Shown here piece by piece: positions 22,600 to 33,680 of a stretch of 64,000 bases of DNA; within the stretch, counting starts at the first letter, position 1, and the number at the start of each line of letters is the position of its first letter. The notes below the pieces were generated by a model that saw only the letters and a list, made by a program, of their open reading frames with translations, did no database searches and was not told the DNA's origin. The translations under genes were made by a program, and so were the position numbers. The stretch is from Epiperipatus broadwayi (taxonomy: Eukaryota; Onychophora; Udeonychophora; Euonychophora; Peripatidae). The stretch lies in assembly GCA_028023455.1 (NCBI GenBank), contig JAQFVV010006272.1, positions 5,075,217 through 5,139,216 of the forward strand, given 5' to 3'.

Positions 22600-25268
22600 T
22601 TTACAGTGATCCAAAAGTTAACAATGATGATGAATGCTATCAGATAGACCCAGGGCAAGAAAGAGATCTTTAAATTGTCCAGACAATTGAGAAAAAAACA
22701 CAGAGACAAATGTTAGTCAAAAATAATTACAAATAATTTTAAGGTTTATTAAATTCAAAAATAAAATAAATATTAGTCAAACAAACTATGAAAGTTTGAC
22801 CTAGATTTTTCCAGAAGATTTATCAAAGTGTACAAGAGTATTGGCATCAAACACTTAGATAGAGAAATTTGTTTTCTCACCTAAAAATTAAAAAGATTTA
22901 TAATGTCTTCCTGCTAGCAATTTATATAAACAAATTCCAGTTTTCCTTTATTTAGATATTTCAAAAGAGAACGATCTTGCATGGAAGTTAATGAAACAGC
23001 ATAGAGTGATCTTTTCCTATAACCTGACAAAACTTTGGGATTATAAGAATGTCATTTTCCCAAAAACACCTATGAATAACCACGTTCAAAACCACCAAGG
23101 TCGATTTCATCAAGAGAAAAAAAAAAGATTACGGTATTACGTAATCTGAAACAAAGGAAAAACAAAATTTCTACTAGCAAAACTTAACTATAAATTCAAT
23201 AAATCACTAGTCAAAAATTTATGGTCTGAAAGAAACACAAGCCAAGCTTATCTAAACTAATTATAATGAAAAAGGAACATGTGAGTTAAAAGAAAACTAC
23301 TAATATCTGTCCAAGCATTTATCAAGAGTTAGTGGTATAAAAAAAAAAAAAACACTAAGCATATAAAATATAAACTCACAATATACTCTTGGACAAATAA
23401 ATTTTAACGGAAAATGAAATCTTAAAACTAAGACTCCATACAATAAATAAAATACATAATAAAATAGTTAGTGATATTTAAAAGGGTATGTATAACTTAT
23501 TATAGACAGGTTTCTTTTTAGTTTAACCTGAAACTTTAACATAGAGATTTAAACAAGAGATTTAGGCCCTGGTTTCAATATATGAAAGTTCAGTTACCTT
23601 TCAGGCTTTGGATTGTCCATAGAGTTATTTCAGCAGGGTGCGCAAGATTCTTTCTAACTCAAGTACATCACAATGGTATCTGATCTCCAGTAATCTGGCT
23701 GTAGCATCCAAGGCAATTTTTAGGTTGTGTTCATAACTCAAGTACATCACAATGGTATTTGGTCTCCAGTAATCTGGCTGTAGCATCCAAGGCAATTTTT
23801 AGGTTGTGTTCAAACTAGACAATTAGGTCATATTCTTGAAGGCATAATTATGGAGCTCCAGGGTTCATCTTTGAATTGATTTAGCACTGCATATTGTTAA
23901 GATTTCTCATGGTGTGTATTTTTGACATAGTGAATGGATGGTCACTATTACCATGGCGAATAGTAAATACTATTAACAGTATGCAGAAATCCAACTTCAG
24001 TTATCCACATTAAGCAATTAGCAAATATGAAAATTAGAATAACTTTGAATAAGAAATGCAATAAGAAGCAAAATAATAAATTGGTCAAAAACCCAGGGCT
24101 ATTTATGTGAATTATCTCTCACCTAATCATTAATTAAAAGGTTTTGACCAGGGTAAATCTCTATGTCCCACATAATCTTAATTAAAAAAACATCTGACCA
24201 AGGCTCATATCTTATTCAAAATTAATTTTAAAAAAAATAAATGTGAAAATAAGACTCAGCTTTTAAAAATAGATTAAAATCAACAAAATACAAAGAAACT
24301 TTGCTTGCTTTTAATTATTGTAATGAAAAAAGAGTCAAAAGAAAATTATTTTAAATTAAAATCTATTGAAATAACAAATTTTAAAATATAAATGAGTATG
24401 TGTGTTATTGCGTATACTCTTAATGCAGAGAAAATAATATAAAAACTTTTTAAAGTTTACCTTTAAAAACTTTATAAATATAAATGTTGTTTTTAATTTC
24501 ACGATGGTTGCCTTTGAAGCAGATAAAGCATCCGGTTCAACATGTATGCGCATTTAAACATACATATACATATCATTACTTCCCCCAAGTTCAGAGATCA
24601 GGTTTTAATTTCTGAACTTGGTACATAGTCATTAAAATACATGGGTTTTTTATCTTTCTTTTAGCATGCTGTTGTGAATTATATTCTGACTCACTTGGTG
24701 CATTATCAGGAAATTTAGTTGTTTATAAACCACAATCATTCTTATTGTTTTTCCATATGTCTATGCTAATTCTGGCCATCAGCATCATTAAGGGCTAGAG
24801 CTTTTGCTCTGCTGATGTCCCATTGACTATTATGCAGCCACTACCCTTGCCTCCTACCCTTGACTGGTATCAACATAAATTGCCTTCCATAATGCAGCCT
24901 TTGTGTACTGACAGTTGTTTTGGGGCATTCCATAGTTCTTTGTGAAGGACACTGGGATGTTGTTTTGTCCACCTTCTCTAATCTGCTTCATAATCTATTA
25001 GTAGCTGTCATGCTCCTCTGAACAAGCTACAATTTTGTTTTACCATTGATTTCAGTACATAATGACTATGGACCTACTCTGATCTGCCTTTGTTAATTAC
25101 TGGTTACTAGAAAGTTTTTTTCTGAGTATATCTATTTTACCCAAATTCACCTTAACCCCTTGAAAAGTTTTTTTCTGTTGGGGCTATTAATTTTTTTAGT
25201 AATTGTTTTTCTTACTCCCATTTCACTGAACCAGTCTCATCCTAATATGGTATTGATAGGGGCATGTA
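22600..25268 (-). other. Decayed pol interior of E3 and anonymous sequence
   Basis: No RT, RNase H or integrase motif could be read. Close to the protease the minus strand keeps a piece like LGxDWFSEMG (about 25220-25256), matching the segment after the protease in Gypsy pol. A tandem duplication lies at 23655-23812. Confidence 0.4.
23655..23812. repeat. 79-bp tandem duplication
   Basis: Units 23655-23733 and 23734-23812, both containing AAGTACATCACAATGGTAT and TCTGGCTGTAGCATCCAAGG. Confidence 0.9.
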
Positions 25269-25643
25269 CTACTTATATAGTGGTAGTACATTAATTTTGT
25301 CCTTGCTTCCATGTATTGGTGCTTTAACTATGCCCTTTATTCTAATGGTGTAACCATTCATATCTAACATATTTACATCAGTTTTTTTAATAATGGGTTT
25401 TTCCCTACACTTGAAAGTAATAATATACCAATCACAAACTGATACCAATGATACTCCACTACTACTGGTGACCTCCATGGCAATAGGCTGATCACATATT
25501 TTAATTTTGATCATTATTTTATCATTTTCTGTTGTTGCCATCTTTTTAATATTAGTCATATGCTTTTCCTCACCCTTTATTATATGGTTATTACTATTAT
25601 CATTTCTGTCCACGCTGACCTCTTTTTTGCAGATATTTTCCAT
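25269..25643 (-). pseudogene. Protease region of E3, active-site Asp lost
   Basis: A 124-codon minus-strand frame contains IAMEVTSSSGVSLVSVCDW, which aligns with the Gypsy protease start 'MEIDSGAxxSIIS'. The D-S/T-G triad reads T-S-S-S-G, so the catalytic aspartate is gone. The second half, NGYTIRIKGIVKAPI, corresponds to the flap-following strand region. Low-complexity N-terminal residues (DNSNNHIIKGEEK) probably come from the gag/pro linker. Confidence 0.6.
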
Positions 25644-26200
25644 GTGTTCTCTTTTGTTGCATTTACAGTGTTCATGACTGTAATAACAGTTAATGGCCTT
25701 GTGGCCATTTTTCCCACAGCAAAAGGATGTAAATGAGTTTTTGCTGTTATCAATTTTCTCTTGACTATTTGATAATTCTTTCTTAATGGTTTTACAAACA
25801 TCTATTTGTGATTTGATATCACTCTTAAACTCGGCCAGTTTTCAAGATTGATTAAGCACAAGTTCATAAGCTATCCAATGTTTTTTATAGCCTCTACATA
25901 ATTTAAATCACTAACAGCCAATAAGTGTTGCCATAGCCTATCATTACACATACCAGTCAGAAATTGTTCCAGGGCTTTGTCTAGGAAAGATCCATAGACA
26001 CAATTCTTTGCTAAATTATGAAGAGCACTATCATAATCTTTTACTCTTTCATCCCTACCTTGATAGCAATCTTGGAATTTCAGTCTAGTGACATGCCTAG
26101 AGGGTTGGGAATTAAAGTGATTTAGCAAACAATCTTTAACCTGATCATACAAACAATCTTCAGGTGTTAGAGGTTATGTGAGCCTGTTGACTATCTCATA
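25640..26200 (-). pseudogene. Gag remnant of E3 with zinc-knuckle region
   Basis: Minus-strand 26152-25871 gives 93 codons, MYDQVKDCLLNHFNSQPSR... then KFQDCYQGRDERVKDYDSAL and ALEQFLTGMCNDRLWQHLLA. This is the Gag pattern shared with the other Gypsy copies here ('Y.f(v/l)d..L..(h/l)..GI.DdRlwq.Ll'). Downstream, 25801-25640, cysteine- and lysine-rich pieces (KRSAWTEM, HLHPFAVGKM) are what is left of the zinc-knuckle zone after frameshifts. Confidence 0.65.
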
Positions 26201-26214
26201 ACTCTTTTCCCAGC

Positions 26215-26241
26215 AAATAATAATAATAATAATAATAATAA
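26215..26241. repeat. (TAA)n microsatellite
   Basis: About nine perfect units. Confidence 0.9.
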
Positions 26242-26592
26242 AGCAATCATATACTTATCACTTCAACATTATTAACAAATAAGTATTTTGCCACATGTTG
26301 AATGTATAGGGGCCAACTATTTGCCTCACTGACATCAAATTCACCTATAATCGATTGCATTTTTATAGAATCTTTATGCATCAATCTAACCTTTTACTTT
26401 TGATTCCTTAATTAGAATCAACTAACAGAGTGCACTTTGCTCTGAGAACAACTCCGAGGGGTTTCAAACTACTGTTCATTCACTTGCTGTTTCAAACTTT
26501 GAGATGCCTCTATATGGTATGTGGGCAGGGGTAAGTTTGACTTTCCATATTCGAACAGCACGCTAAGATACTTTATGGGTGCAGACCATTGA

Positions 26593-26675
26593 GGTTCATA
26601 TCAAGACTGTGTAACTGCACCAATTGCCAATGCTGACTGCAGAGGTTCATTATCAAGACTGCAACTGCACCAATT
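26593..26675 (-). promoter_or_regulatory. Duplicated primer-binding-like site of E3
   Basis: GAGGTTCAT(T)ATCAAGACTG...AACTGCACCAATT occurs twice (about 26591-26624 and 26643-26675). On the minus strand each gives TTGGTGCAGTT, a tRNA-primer-like start. The inner one is about 24 bases from the LTR edge as drawn, so the LTR may begin a little earlier. Confidence 0.4.
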
Positions 26676-26697
26676 ACTATGTGCGGCCTTCTAAACT

Positions 26698-27442
26698 GAT
26701 AGACACCTTGTCTGCGAACTTAACCATTCCAAACTTATTTAATGATAATAATTCCCCAGTAATGACACAACTCCATTAGGTTTAGATTAAATGCAATTTA
26801 ATATTCTTAGCAATATCTAACTATGTTACAAATTATATATACATCTATATACATTATATATACCTAAGCCCGTAGGCATATGTAAATCATATTATAGATC
26901 AATACTACCTGTAAGAGTCCTAGCTGATTGTGCACATAAATTCAGAGGTCAGCTCTCCGCACTTGAAGTCCCTGTGCATATGGGTGACATTCTGCACTGC
27001 TTATAAGTCAGTGAGCACAGGTGAAACTTCAAGAATCAAGTTTTTTTTCTTGATCCAATTTGCACTGAGCTCATTCATTGTTTCAGTTCTTAATGTTGAT
27101 TGGCTCATATTCCCGTCCATCCATTCAGGTGATTCTTCCTTTCACATGCTGGATACAAGAATTTAAATCATTATCTCTCTATCTTTAATTAATGAGTTAT
27201 TTTTTAACTTATAGTTTATCTCATGAAGAAAATCTAAACCCAAATTCCTTTGTTTTATATCTCATTATCATACTGAATTCCACTCTCATTAGTTCAACTA
27301 TTTTTACTTTTAGAAAATAATCTTTTTTCTAATCTTAAAAATTATAAATAACGTTTTTCCTATTTTAAAACAATCAGGCTTTTAAAATTCTTTAATTTAT
27401 TTAAACTTATTACTAATTTTTATTCATAATTTATGCCTATAT
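26698..27442 (-). repeat. 5' LTR of E3
   Basis: Partner of 21487-22220. Confidence 0.75.
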
Positions 27443-27938
27443 ATGTACATACATTTAAGCATACACATACATATCAATATTACATGTTCATGTCAAAATT
27501 TTTTTGATTATTAAAGACGCATATTGCTTAATACAATTATTATAATTTAAACTCTAGTTCAATAGTTCTATTCTTAACTATGAGACAAACATTACTATTG
27601 GACTTCTATGCAACAAATTTACATAATTTTTCAATGGACTTAATACATAAGATTTAGATTACACATTAGGCATGATATTAATATATTTCAGTGTGAATAA
27701 TGTCTCAGAGAAGTTACCATATTTAATATGAGTTTTTAAGTGAGACATTAAAGATACAAAAAACTACCAACAAGTGCATGCTAAAATAAAATTGTATTTT
27801 TGTCTCCAATGGAATGATTGGCCAAGGGCATCATTTCCTTATATCTATTTACTTCTGTTTAAAATCCTCTAATCACGACTCCATCCTTTTTTTTCTTTTC
27901 AAAATATACATTACATATAATCATATAATTCTATAATG
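27443..27938. other. No supported feature
   Basis: AT-rich unique sequence between E3 and the PLE. Confidence 0.4.
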
Positions 27939-28092
27939 AAAACACTTCAAACAATTAAAAGTCTCATTTTCCTCTTTTCTTTATAAAAACTTTATTTCTT
28001 GTATATATATATATATCCATTTGTTCCAACGTTTCAGCTATTTTTACTTTATAGACATTATCAAGGAGCTATAAAAAACATATTACATTATA

Positions 28093-28188
28093 GTAATAGT
28101 TTTAACAAGGCTGTAAACCTTAGCAATGAGCGTCTGAAAAAATCGTCACTAGGGACCTCTGTAGGTCTTTAAAACACATGCTTACGCT
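28093..28188. mobile_element. 96-bp insert related to the fold-back element at 53294-53984
   Basis: The uninterrupted PLE copy (about 33970-33990, complement) shows the empty site; here the insert is flanked by ATTATA (28087-28092 and 28189-28194). It contains AAGGCTGTAAACCTT and AGGGACCTCTGTAGGTCTTT, equivalent to AAGGCTGTAGCCTC and AGGGACCTCTACAGGTCTTT of the fold-back element. It is thus a short or truncated member of that family. It holds two small hairpins, AAGG(N7)CCTT and GACCT(CTGT)AGGTC. Confidence 0.75.
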
Positions 28189-28479
28189 ATTATAACAAAC
28201 TCCACATAATAAAAACAAAAAAATATCAAAAAAATATCAAAAACACAAAAAAATATATAAACCCCATAAAAATTAAAATAAATAAAATACATTAAAATAA
28301 ATTAAATTAAAACATAAAATATACACCACACTTACTTGCCTCCCTTCTCAAAAAACTTTCCCCTTTTACATTTTCTTTTATCCAAAAACCAACTGTTACA
28401 ATAAAACACTTATTTCCTTCTTCTTTCCTATACCTTTCAAAATTACATTTATTTCCAAAAATAATTCTTTATGCAGTAC

Positions 28480-28746
28480 TTATCCAATTCTATTCAAACC
28501 AGGTTTATATCTTTTTATATATAAACTCTCTTTTACCATTCTTTCTTTATATAATCTAACCCCCTCCAACATTTTAATCTTAAAATCTATATGTCCAACT
28601 TCTTTACTATGTATATTTACATTAGAATTCTTATCTCTCAAATGCTGTTTCAATCTTGTCTCTAATTTGTTCTTTGTTGTACCAATATATGATACATCTT
28701 TATTATCTTTTTTACCATCTAAACACTTCATTTTATAAAATACCAT
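28480..28746 (-). pseudogene. GIY-YIG endonuclease domain of the minus-strand PLE
   Basis: An 88-codon frame contains KCLDGKKDNKDVSYIGTTKN, then KLETRLKQHL and YIKRYKPGLNRIG before the stop. YIG followed by the arginine-bearing helix (TRLKQH) and the terminal 'PGLN' match the GIY-YIG domain found at the C-terminus of Penelope-like RT proteins, where it nicks target DNA. The GIY half is damaged (GILxxK, shifted) and one cysteine of the usual CxxC is glycine (CLDG). The domain is cut from the RT by the hAT element. Confidence 0.8.
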
Positions 28747-28780
28747 TCATATTTTCAACATTTCTATTTTTTATCACATT

Positions 28781-28788
28781 ACCTAAAT
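28781..28788. repeat. hAT target site duplication, left (ACCTAAAT)
   Basis: Identical to 30584-30591. Confidence 0.95.
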
Positions 28789-30583
28789 CAGTGGTATTCA
28801 ACCTTTTCACACCTGTGGACCGGCAAAAATAAGGATAAGATTTTATGGACCGGCAGAAGTTTACAGATAAATTTTCTTAAAGATGTAACCTGCTTAACCT
28901 TAGATAAGCATAATTGTTATAACTGACCAAAACAGCACACTAGTTATTGTGTATTGTAATGGCGTTGCTTACATTCACATGCTGAACACAGAAAACAGTA
29001 CAATAACAATCATTCTCATTAATGTGCTTGCATTTCTGTGTTTATTATTTCATTGTTAAAACATGCAAGAATAAAATGTTATTTACCTGAATGTTGGGAA
29101 ATATCATAGCTAGTGTAATTACATGATATGATAAATGTAATATCTGTATTTAATGTTAAATATACAAGATGGTTATATATATATGGAGGTTGTCTTTTGA
29201 TAGTAGTAAGCGCAAAATAGAAATCGCGTAATTAAAATCACCGTACAGCCAAAAAAAAAAAAAATCGCCGTATTTTAAATATGAAAAAATAAAACGAAAC
29301 GTGTAAAAATCTGAAGTTTTGATGTTATTGTAAATTTTTTTTGTGTGCTGGTGTGTTGAAAGGATCAAAAAATGTAATAAATAGAAAAAGTTTTTTTAAA
29401 AAAGTGTGTTTTTATTTTTTAAAAAAGGTAACAGAAATTGGTTTTAAAAATAAATGTTTTAGTATATTAGTGGTATACAAATAAAGCCAAAAAATATATT
29501 GCCTTATAGGCCAAAAAAAAGTGGGAGTATTTTTAAAAAAAAGAAAACGAAACTTGAAAAAGTCAAAAGTTTTGATCTTATTTTAATTTGGGGGTGGTGG
29601 ATTGAGAAATACTTTGTAAAAGTTAGAGACAGAAATTTTTTGGTTGTTTTTCCTTTTTAAAAAAAGGTGATAAAAATTGATTTCAAAAATAAAAGTTAAA
29701 GCCAAAAAAGATCTTATTTTAATTTGGGGGTGGGTGGGGTGAGAAATACTTTGACTTCACTGAGACAAAAGTTACTTTTGGTTTGTTTTTATTTTTTAAA
29801 AAAGGTAATAAAAATTAGTTTTAAAAATAAGTTTTAGTATATTAGCAGTATACAAATAAAGGCAAAAAAGATATCACCTTATAGGCCAAAAAAAAGTAGC
29901 CGTATTTTTAAACAAAAAAAAAAAAACCCTGAAACTTGAAAAAGTCAAAAGTTTTGATCTTACTTTATTTGGGGGGGGGGGGGTTGAGAAATACTTTGTG
30001 AAAGTTAGAGACAAAAATTATTTTTTGGTTTTTATTTTTTAAAAAAGGTAAAAAAAAATTAATTTCAAAAATAAAAGTTAAAGCCAAAAAAAAAAAAAAT
30101 GAAATATTGTATTAGCAGAGGGAGTAGAAAAATTTTAAGAGATCAAAAAAAGTCACCGTATTTTTAAAATTGCGGCCCGGTAACATTACATTAAATTGCT
30201 TTAACACATAAACAATGCCAACAAGCGGCAGTGATTGGCTATCAAAAGACAACTGGAGTTTGTATAATAAAAAACTTTTCTTTTTTTTTTAATTTTGAAT
30301 TTTTCTAGAAAAATAATAAAAAATCTAATTCTACTCCTCCATAAACATCTGTGATAAATAGAAAAACAAATTAATATGTGTATGATTGATTAGATTTCGT
30401 TTTTGTTCTGTTTCTTTTTTTTTTTAACCTGGTAAAAATGCGATGAAAAAATAAATAAAAACTATTAAAATTTTAAAATCTTATTATTTTGTTATTATTA
30501 ACTTTCTTGCCAGACTAGCGCAGCCTGGCAGAAAACTTCTGTGGCCCGGTGCCAGTCCGTGGACCGGTGGTTGAAGACCACTG
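28789..30583. mobile_element. Non-autonomous hAT transposon, 8-bp TSD
   Basis: The left terminus CAGTGGTATTCAACC and the complement of the right terminus CAGTGGTCTTCAACC form the classic hAT TIR, followed by GTGGACCGG on each side. Flanks are identical ACCTAAAT (28781-28788 and 30584-30591). The paired PLE copy at about 33373-33385 has the empty site with a single copy, which confirms the insertion. The interior (1795 bp) has no transposase. It is filled with A/T-rich, G-run-bearing direct repeats and has lost any autonomous function. Confidence 0.95.
29260..30110. repeat. Internal tandem repeats of the hAT element
   Basis: Degenerate units share ACTTGAAAAAGTCAAAAGTTTTG, ATTTGGGGG(T/G)...GAGAAATACTTTG and TATAGGCCAAAAAAAAGT. 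The longest period is about 380 bp (for example 29440-29640 against 29818-30020). Homopolymer length varies between units. Confidence 0.7.
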
Positions 30584-30591
30584 ACCTAAAT
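30584..30591. repeat. hAT target site duplication, right (ACCTAAAT)
   Basis: Identical to 28781-28788. Confidence 0.95.
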
Positions 30592-31114
30592 TACATTTCC
30601 TTTTATATACTGGTTTCAACAATAAACCACATTCCTTCCCATATTTCTTATTCATATCCCTCATTATCTTTTTTAATCTTAAAAAAAGTACTTTTTGATA
30701 CTATACATAAATTCTTTCTTTTTCCTCAATTTCTTCTCCATTGTCTAAATTCTTTTTTCCACATAATTTATTAATAATCTTAATTGGATAATCATTTCTT
30801 ACTGCCTCATTTTTTATACACTCCATTTCCTCCATAAATAACCCCTTCTCTGAACATAAATTAATTCCTCTAACTATTCTATTATTAACAATATTAATCT
30901 TATGTATGTATTCAGTATCTGATTCCCAATTACTCAATAATCCATAAAAAGTATCTTTTCTAAAAATACTAGTCTCAATCCCTACTCTATATTTTTTTAT
31001 AACTTTTTAAATTTTAACATCCATATAATTAATTGAATTATTTATTTCTTTTTCCATTGTAAATTTTATTTTTTCCTCAATTGAATTAATATATTTTAAA
31101 AAACATTCTGAGTA
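30592..31114 (-). pseudogene. RT C-terminal/linker part of the minus-strand PLE
   Basis: Minus-strand frame 30937-30701 reads MSNWESDTEYIHKINIVNNR and so on, nearly the same as 32886-33137 on the other strand (MSNWESDIEYIHKINIVNNR). It lies after the RT palm and before the GIY-YIG domain. Homology ends at TCAGAATG near 31114, which marks the truncation and junction point. Confidence 0.75.
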
Positions 31115-31252
31115 ATATATGTATAAAGGTAATTAATGAACAGGTGAAATTAAAATTAAAAGTGTAAAAAAACAATTAGATATTAATTTTATGAAGAATT
31201 GATTGCATAATAGATAATACCAAATTTTTTACAAATTAAAGTAATTAAGAAT

Positions 31253-31680
31253 ATGTTTGATGTGAAATATGTTTCTGGATTGCAAATGAAATTAGTAAAA
31301 AGATGTATTCGTATATTATATAGAGATAAAGAGAGGTTTTTGAAGAGAGTTAAAGATATATATGAAAAAATAAGATTGATTAATTTAAAGGAAGAAGAAT
31401 TATTAAAGAATATTTTTATATATAAAATGGGTATTAGAGTGATTTTGAGACAAAATAAGAAAATAGAGAAATTAATAAGAGACAAAAATAGGATGGATAT
31501 ATTTGAGAATAAAAACAAAGCTAGGGGTAAATTTGGGAAAAAAATATGATAATAGGAATAAATATGAGAATAGAAAGGAATGAAATAATGATAAATATAA
31601 TTTTATTATTAATTTAACAGATAAAGTTTTTAAAGAGGATGAAAAGAGAATATTAGAAAAAGGATTAAAATATATACCTG
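31253..31680 (+). pseudogene. N-terminal region of PLE polyprotein
   Basis: A 98-codon frame rich in Lys, Ile and Arg (MFDVKYVSGLQMKLVKRCIR...) is followed, after a frame change, by FIINLTDKVFKEDEKRILEK and GLKYIPVRKIE. The latter resembles the conserved PLE segment just before the RT ('L(s/t)xxExxVLxKGLxFxP'). It then runs into the RT frame at 31680. Homopolymer-linked frameshifts at about 31550 break it. Confidence 0.65.
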
Positions 31681-32471
31681 TGAGAAAAATTGAAATGCAA
31701 AAAGAGATTTTTGACATAGAGGCAAAATGTAAATTAATGATAGATAGATTAAAGGATTTAGGTAGTGTGAATAATGGTAATGAAAGGAAAAGATATGGGT
31801 ATAAAAGGATGATGAAGGAATTTCAATATAGGATGGAAGAATTAGAGTATGATATAAGAAGGAATAAGAGTGATAAATCTGTTTATGATAATGAATGGGA
31901 AATGATTATGAATATGAAGAGTAAATATAATGATGTGGTGTTCTTAAAAGGAGATAAAACATCTAGTATGGTGGTAATGAAAATAGAAGAGTATAGGGAA
32001 AAAATAAAAATATTATTAAAAGACGATTGTTTTGAAAGGATTAAGAAGAATGAGGGGGTGGGGAAAAATAAAGAAATAAATGGATTTATAACAGAAATGT
32101 ATTCAAAAGAAAGCATAGGTGTGAATGATTTAGTGAAATTGAAGAGGATGGATTTTAAAGATGCTGAGATACATGGGGTACCAAAAATGCATAAGATTGG
32201 GATACCTTTAAGACCAATAATTAATAATATTGATACATATTATGAAAAATTATCCAAATGGTTATTTACTAAGGTTTTAAAAAAATATGCAAGGAAAGGA
32301 AGAGGAAATAATGTTAATAATTCATATGAATTTATAAAAGAATTAAAATTAGAAAAAAACAATAATGTAAAAAATATATGGCTTGTAAAATTAGATGTGT
32401 GTAATATGTATACAAATATAGATCCAAATAAAGCTGTTGAAGTAAAGATGGTAATAAGAATATTAAAATAG
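31680..32471 (+). pseudogene. Penelope-like reverse transcriptase, fingers and first palm part
   Basis: A 263-codon open frame shows the PLE-specific motifs in order: FLKGDKTSSMVVMKIEEY (family 'DKG..vvvm...Y'), IHGVPKMHKIGIPLRPIINN (family 'YGLPKiHKpg.PLRPIvs'), and VKLDVCNMYTNIDPNKAV (family 'SlDv.slyTniP', with the first catalytic Asp, D of KLDV). The frame stops at 32471, but the same protein continues in another frame with NGKYYKQCKGL and then the catalytic box VRYIDDYFLIF at 32660-32695. All RT catalytic aspartates therefore survive; only the reading frame is broken. Confidence 0.85.
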
Positions 32472-33137
32472 AGTCATTTATTTTATGCCATGTTGAGTGT
32501 ATGCTGTAAGGATGTTATATTTGTATACAATGGGAAATATTATAAACAGTGTAAAGGTCTGAGTTGGAAAACTGTTTAAGTGGTTTACTGGCATCATTAT
32601 ATATGGATTTTTTTGAAAAAAGATATTTTGGTGATACTAGATACAAACCTATATTTTATGTGAGATATATTGATGATTATTTTTTGATATTTAATGGGAA
32701 TGAAAGGAAATCAGAATGTTTTTTTAAAATATATTAATTCAATTGAGGAAAACATAAAATTTGCAATAGAAAAAGAAATAAATAATTCAATTAATTATAT
32801 GGATATTAAAATTTAAAAAGTTATAAAAAATTATAGAGTAGGGATTGAGACTAGTATTTTTAGAAAAGATATTTTTTATGGATTATTGAGTAATTGGGAA
32901 TCAGATATTGAATACATACATAAGATTAATATTGTTAATAATAGAATAGTTAGAGGAATTAATTTAGATTCAGAGGAAAGGATATTTAAAGAGGAAATGG
33001 AGTGTATAAAAAATGACGCAGTAAGAAATGATTATCCAATTAAGATTATTAATAAATTATGTGGAAAAAAGAATATAGACAAAATTGAGATGAAATTGAG
33101 GAGGGAAAAAGGAAAAAAAGAAGGAATTTATGTATAG
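32472..33137 (+). pseudogene. PLE RT palm (YIDD box), thumb and linker, frameshifted
   Basis: YIDD at 32666-32677 equals the YxDD box of RTs. Downstream IKFAIEKEINNSINYMDIKI and, in the 32886-33137 frame, MSNWESDIEYIHKINIVNNR match the family's RT end and linker. At least three frame changes occur between 32471 and 32890. Confidence 0.75.
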
Positions 33138-33250
33138 TGGGTATAAAGTGTCAAAAAGTACTTTTTTAAAGATTAAAAAGATAATGAGGGATATGAATAA
33201 AAATTATGAGAATGAATGTGATTTATTGTTGAAACCAATATATAAAAGGA

Positions 33251-33353
33251 GTTCTTGCATTGGTGGTCGAGAGGTCAGTGCGACTGCCTAGCACTTGCAG
33301 GCAGTTGCCCGAGTTGCGGGTTCGCCGGCCGATGCTATGACCCTTAAAAATAT
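33251..33353 (+). mobile_element. tRNA-like SINE/retroposon of about 103 bp inside the PLE
   Basis: The insert is flanked by ATATATAAAAGGA (33238-33250 and 33354-33366). The empty site is preserved in the minus-strand PLE copy near 30600-30625. A tRNA-like fold spans 33257-33335. It has acceptor strands GCATTGG and CCGATGC (7 pairs, one wobble), D stem GTCG/CGAC, anticodon-type stem CTGCCT/AGGCAG with an enlarged 9-nt loop, and a variable or T-side hairpin CCCG/CGGG. RNA polymerase III boxes resemble A (TGGTCGAGAGG) and B (GGGTTCGCCGG). Six bases precede the tRNA start, and CCCTTAAAAATAT follows as the tail. Non-functional as a tRNA. Confidence 0.85.
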
Positions 33354-33413
33354 ATATATAAAAGGAAATGTAATTTAGGTAATATGATAAAAAATAGGAA
33401 TGTTGAAAATATA

Positions 33414-33680
33414 CATGGTATTTATAAATAGAGTGTTTGGATTGTAAAAAAAGATAATAAAGATGTATCATATATTGGTACAACAAAGAACAAATTAGAG
33501 ACAAGATTGAAACAGCATTTGAGAGATAAGAATTCTAATGTAAATATACATAGTAAGGAAGTTGGACATATAGATTTTAAGATTAAAATGTTAAAGGGGG
33601 TTAGATTATATAAAGAAAGATTGGTAAAAGAGAGTTTATATATAAAAAGATATAAACCTGTTTTGAATAGAATTGGATAA
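33414..33680 (+). pseudogene. GIY-YIG endonuclease domain of the plus-strand PLE
   Basis: HGIYK (33414-33428) then, after a TAG and a frame change around the AAAAAAA run, CLDC and DVSYIGTTKNKLETRLKQHL, finishing YIKRYKPVLNRIG at a TAA at 33678-33680. Both the GIY and YIG halves and the CxxC (CLDC) are visible here, more complete than in the minus-strand copy. It would nick DNA for target-primed insertion if in frame. Confidence 0.82.

Larger units (their letters stand above)
21487..27442 (-). mobile_element. Ty3/Gypsy LTR retrotransposon E3, decayed
   Basis: Direct repeats 21487-22220 and 26698-27442 share CACCTT(A/G)TCTGCGAAC, TTAGCAATATCTAACTATG, AGATCAATACTAC and TTTCTAATCTTAAAAATTAT, with numerous differences. 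Between them, on the minus strand, lie gag (26152-25871) and a protease-like frame (25643-25269). Most of RT to integrase is unrecognisable. A foreign LINE tail sits next to the left LTR (22222-22485). TGTGCGGCC at the right LTR's inner edge has no counterpart in the left LTR. Confidence 0.75.
27939..31114 (-). mobile_element. Penelope-like element, 5'-truncated copy, minus strand
   Basis: From its 3' end at 27939 this copy carries the PLE 3' untranslated region, the GIY-YIG endonuclease domain (28746-28480) and the end of the RT/linker (30592-31114). It then stops abruptly at about 31114, where it meets the plus-strand copy. Sequence matches the reverse complement of about 32715-34125. Two foreign pieces interrupt it: a 96-bp insert (28093-28188) and a hAT element (28789-30583). 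Frameshifts and stops make it inactive. Fusion of an inverted truncated copy to a longer one is a known habit of Penelope elements. Confidence 0.85.
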
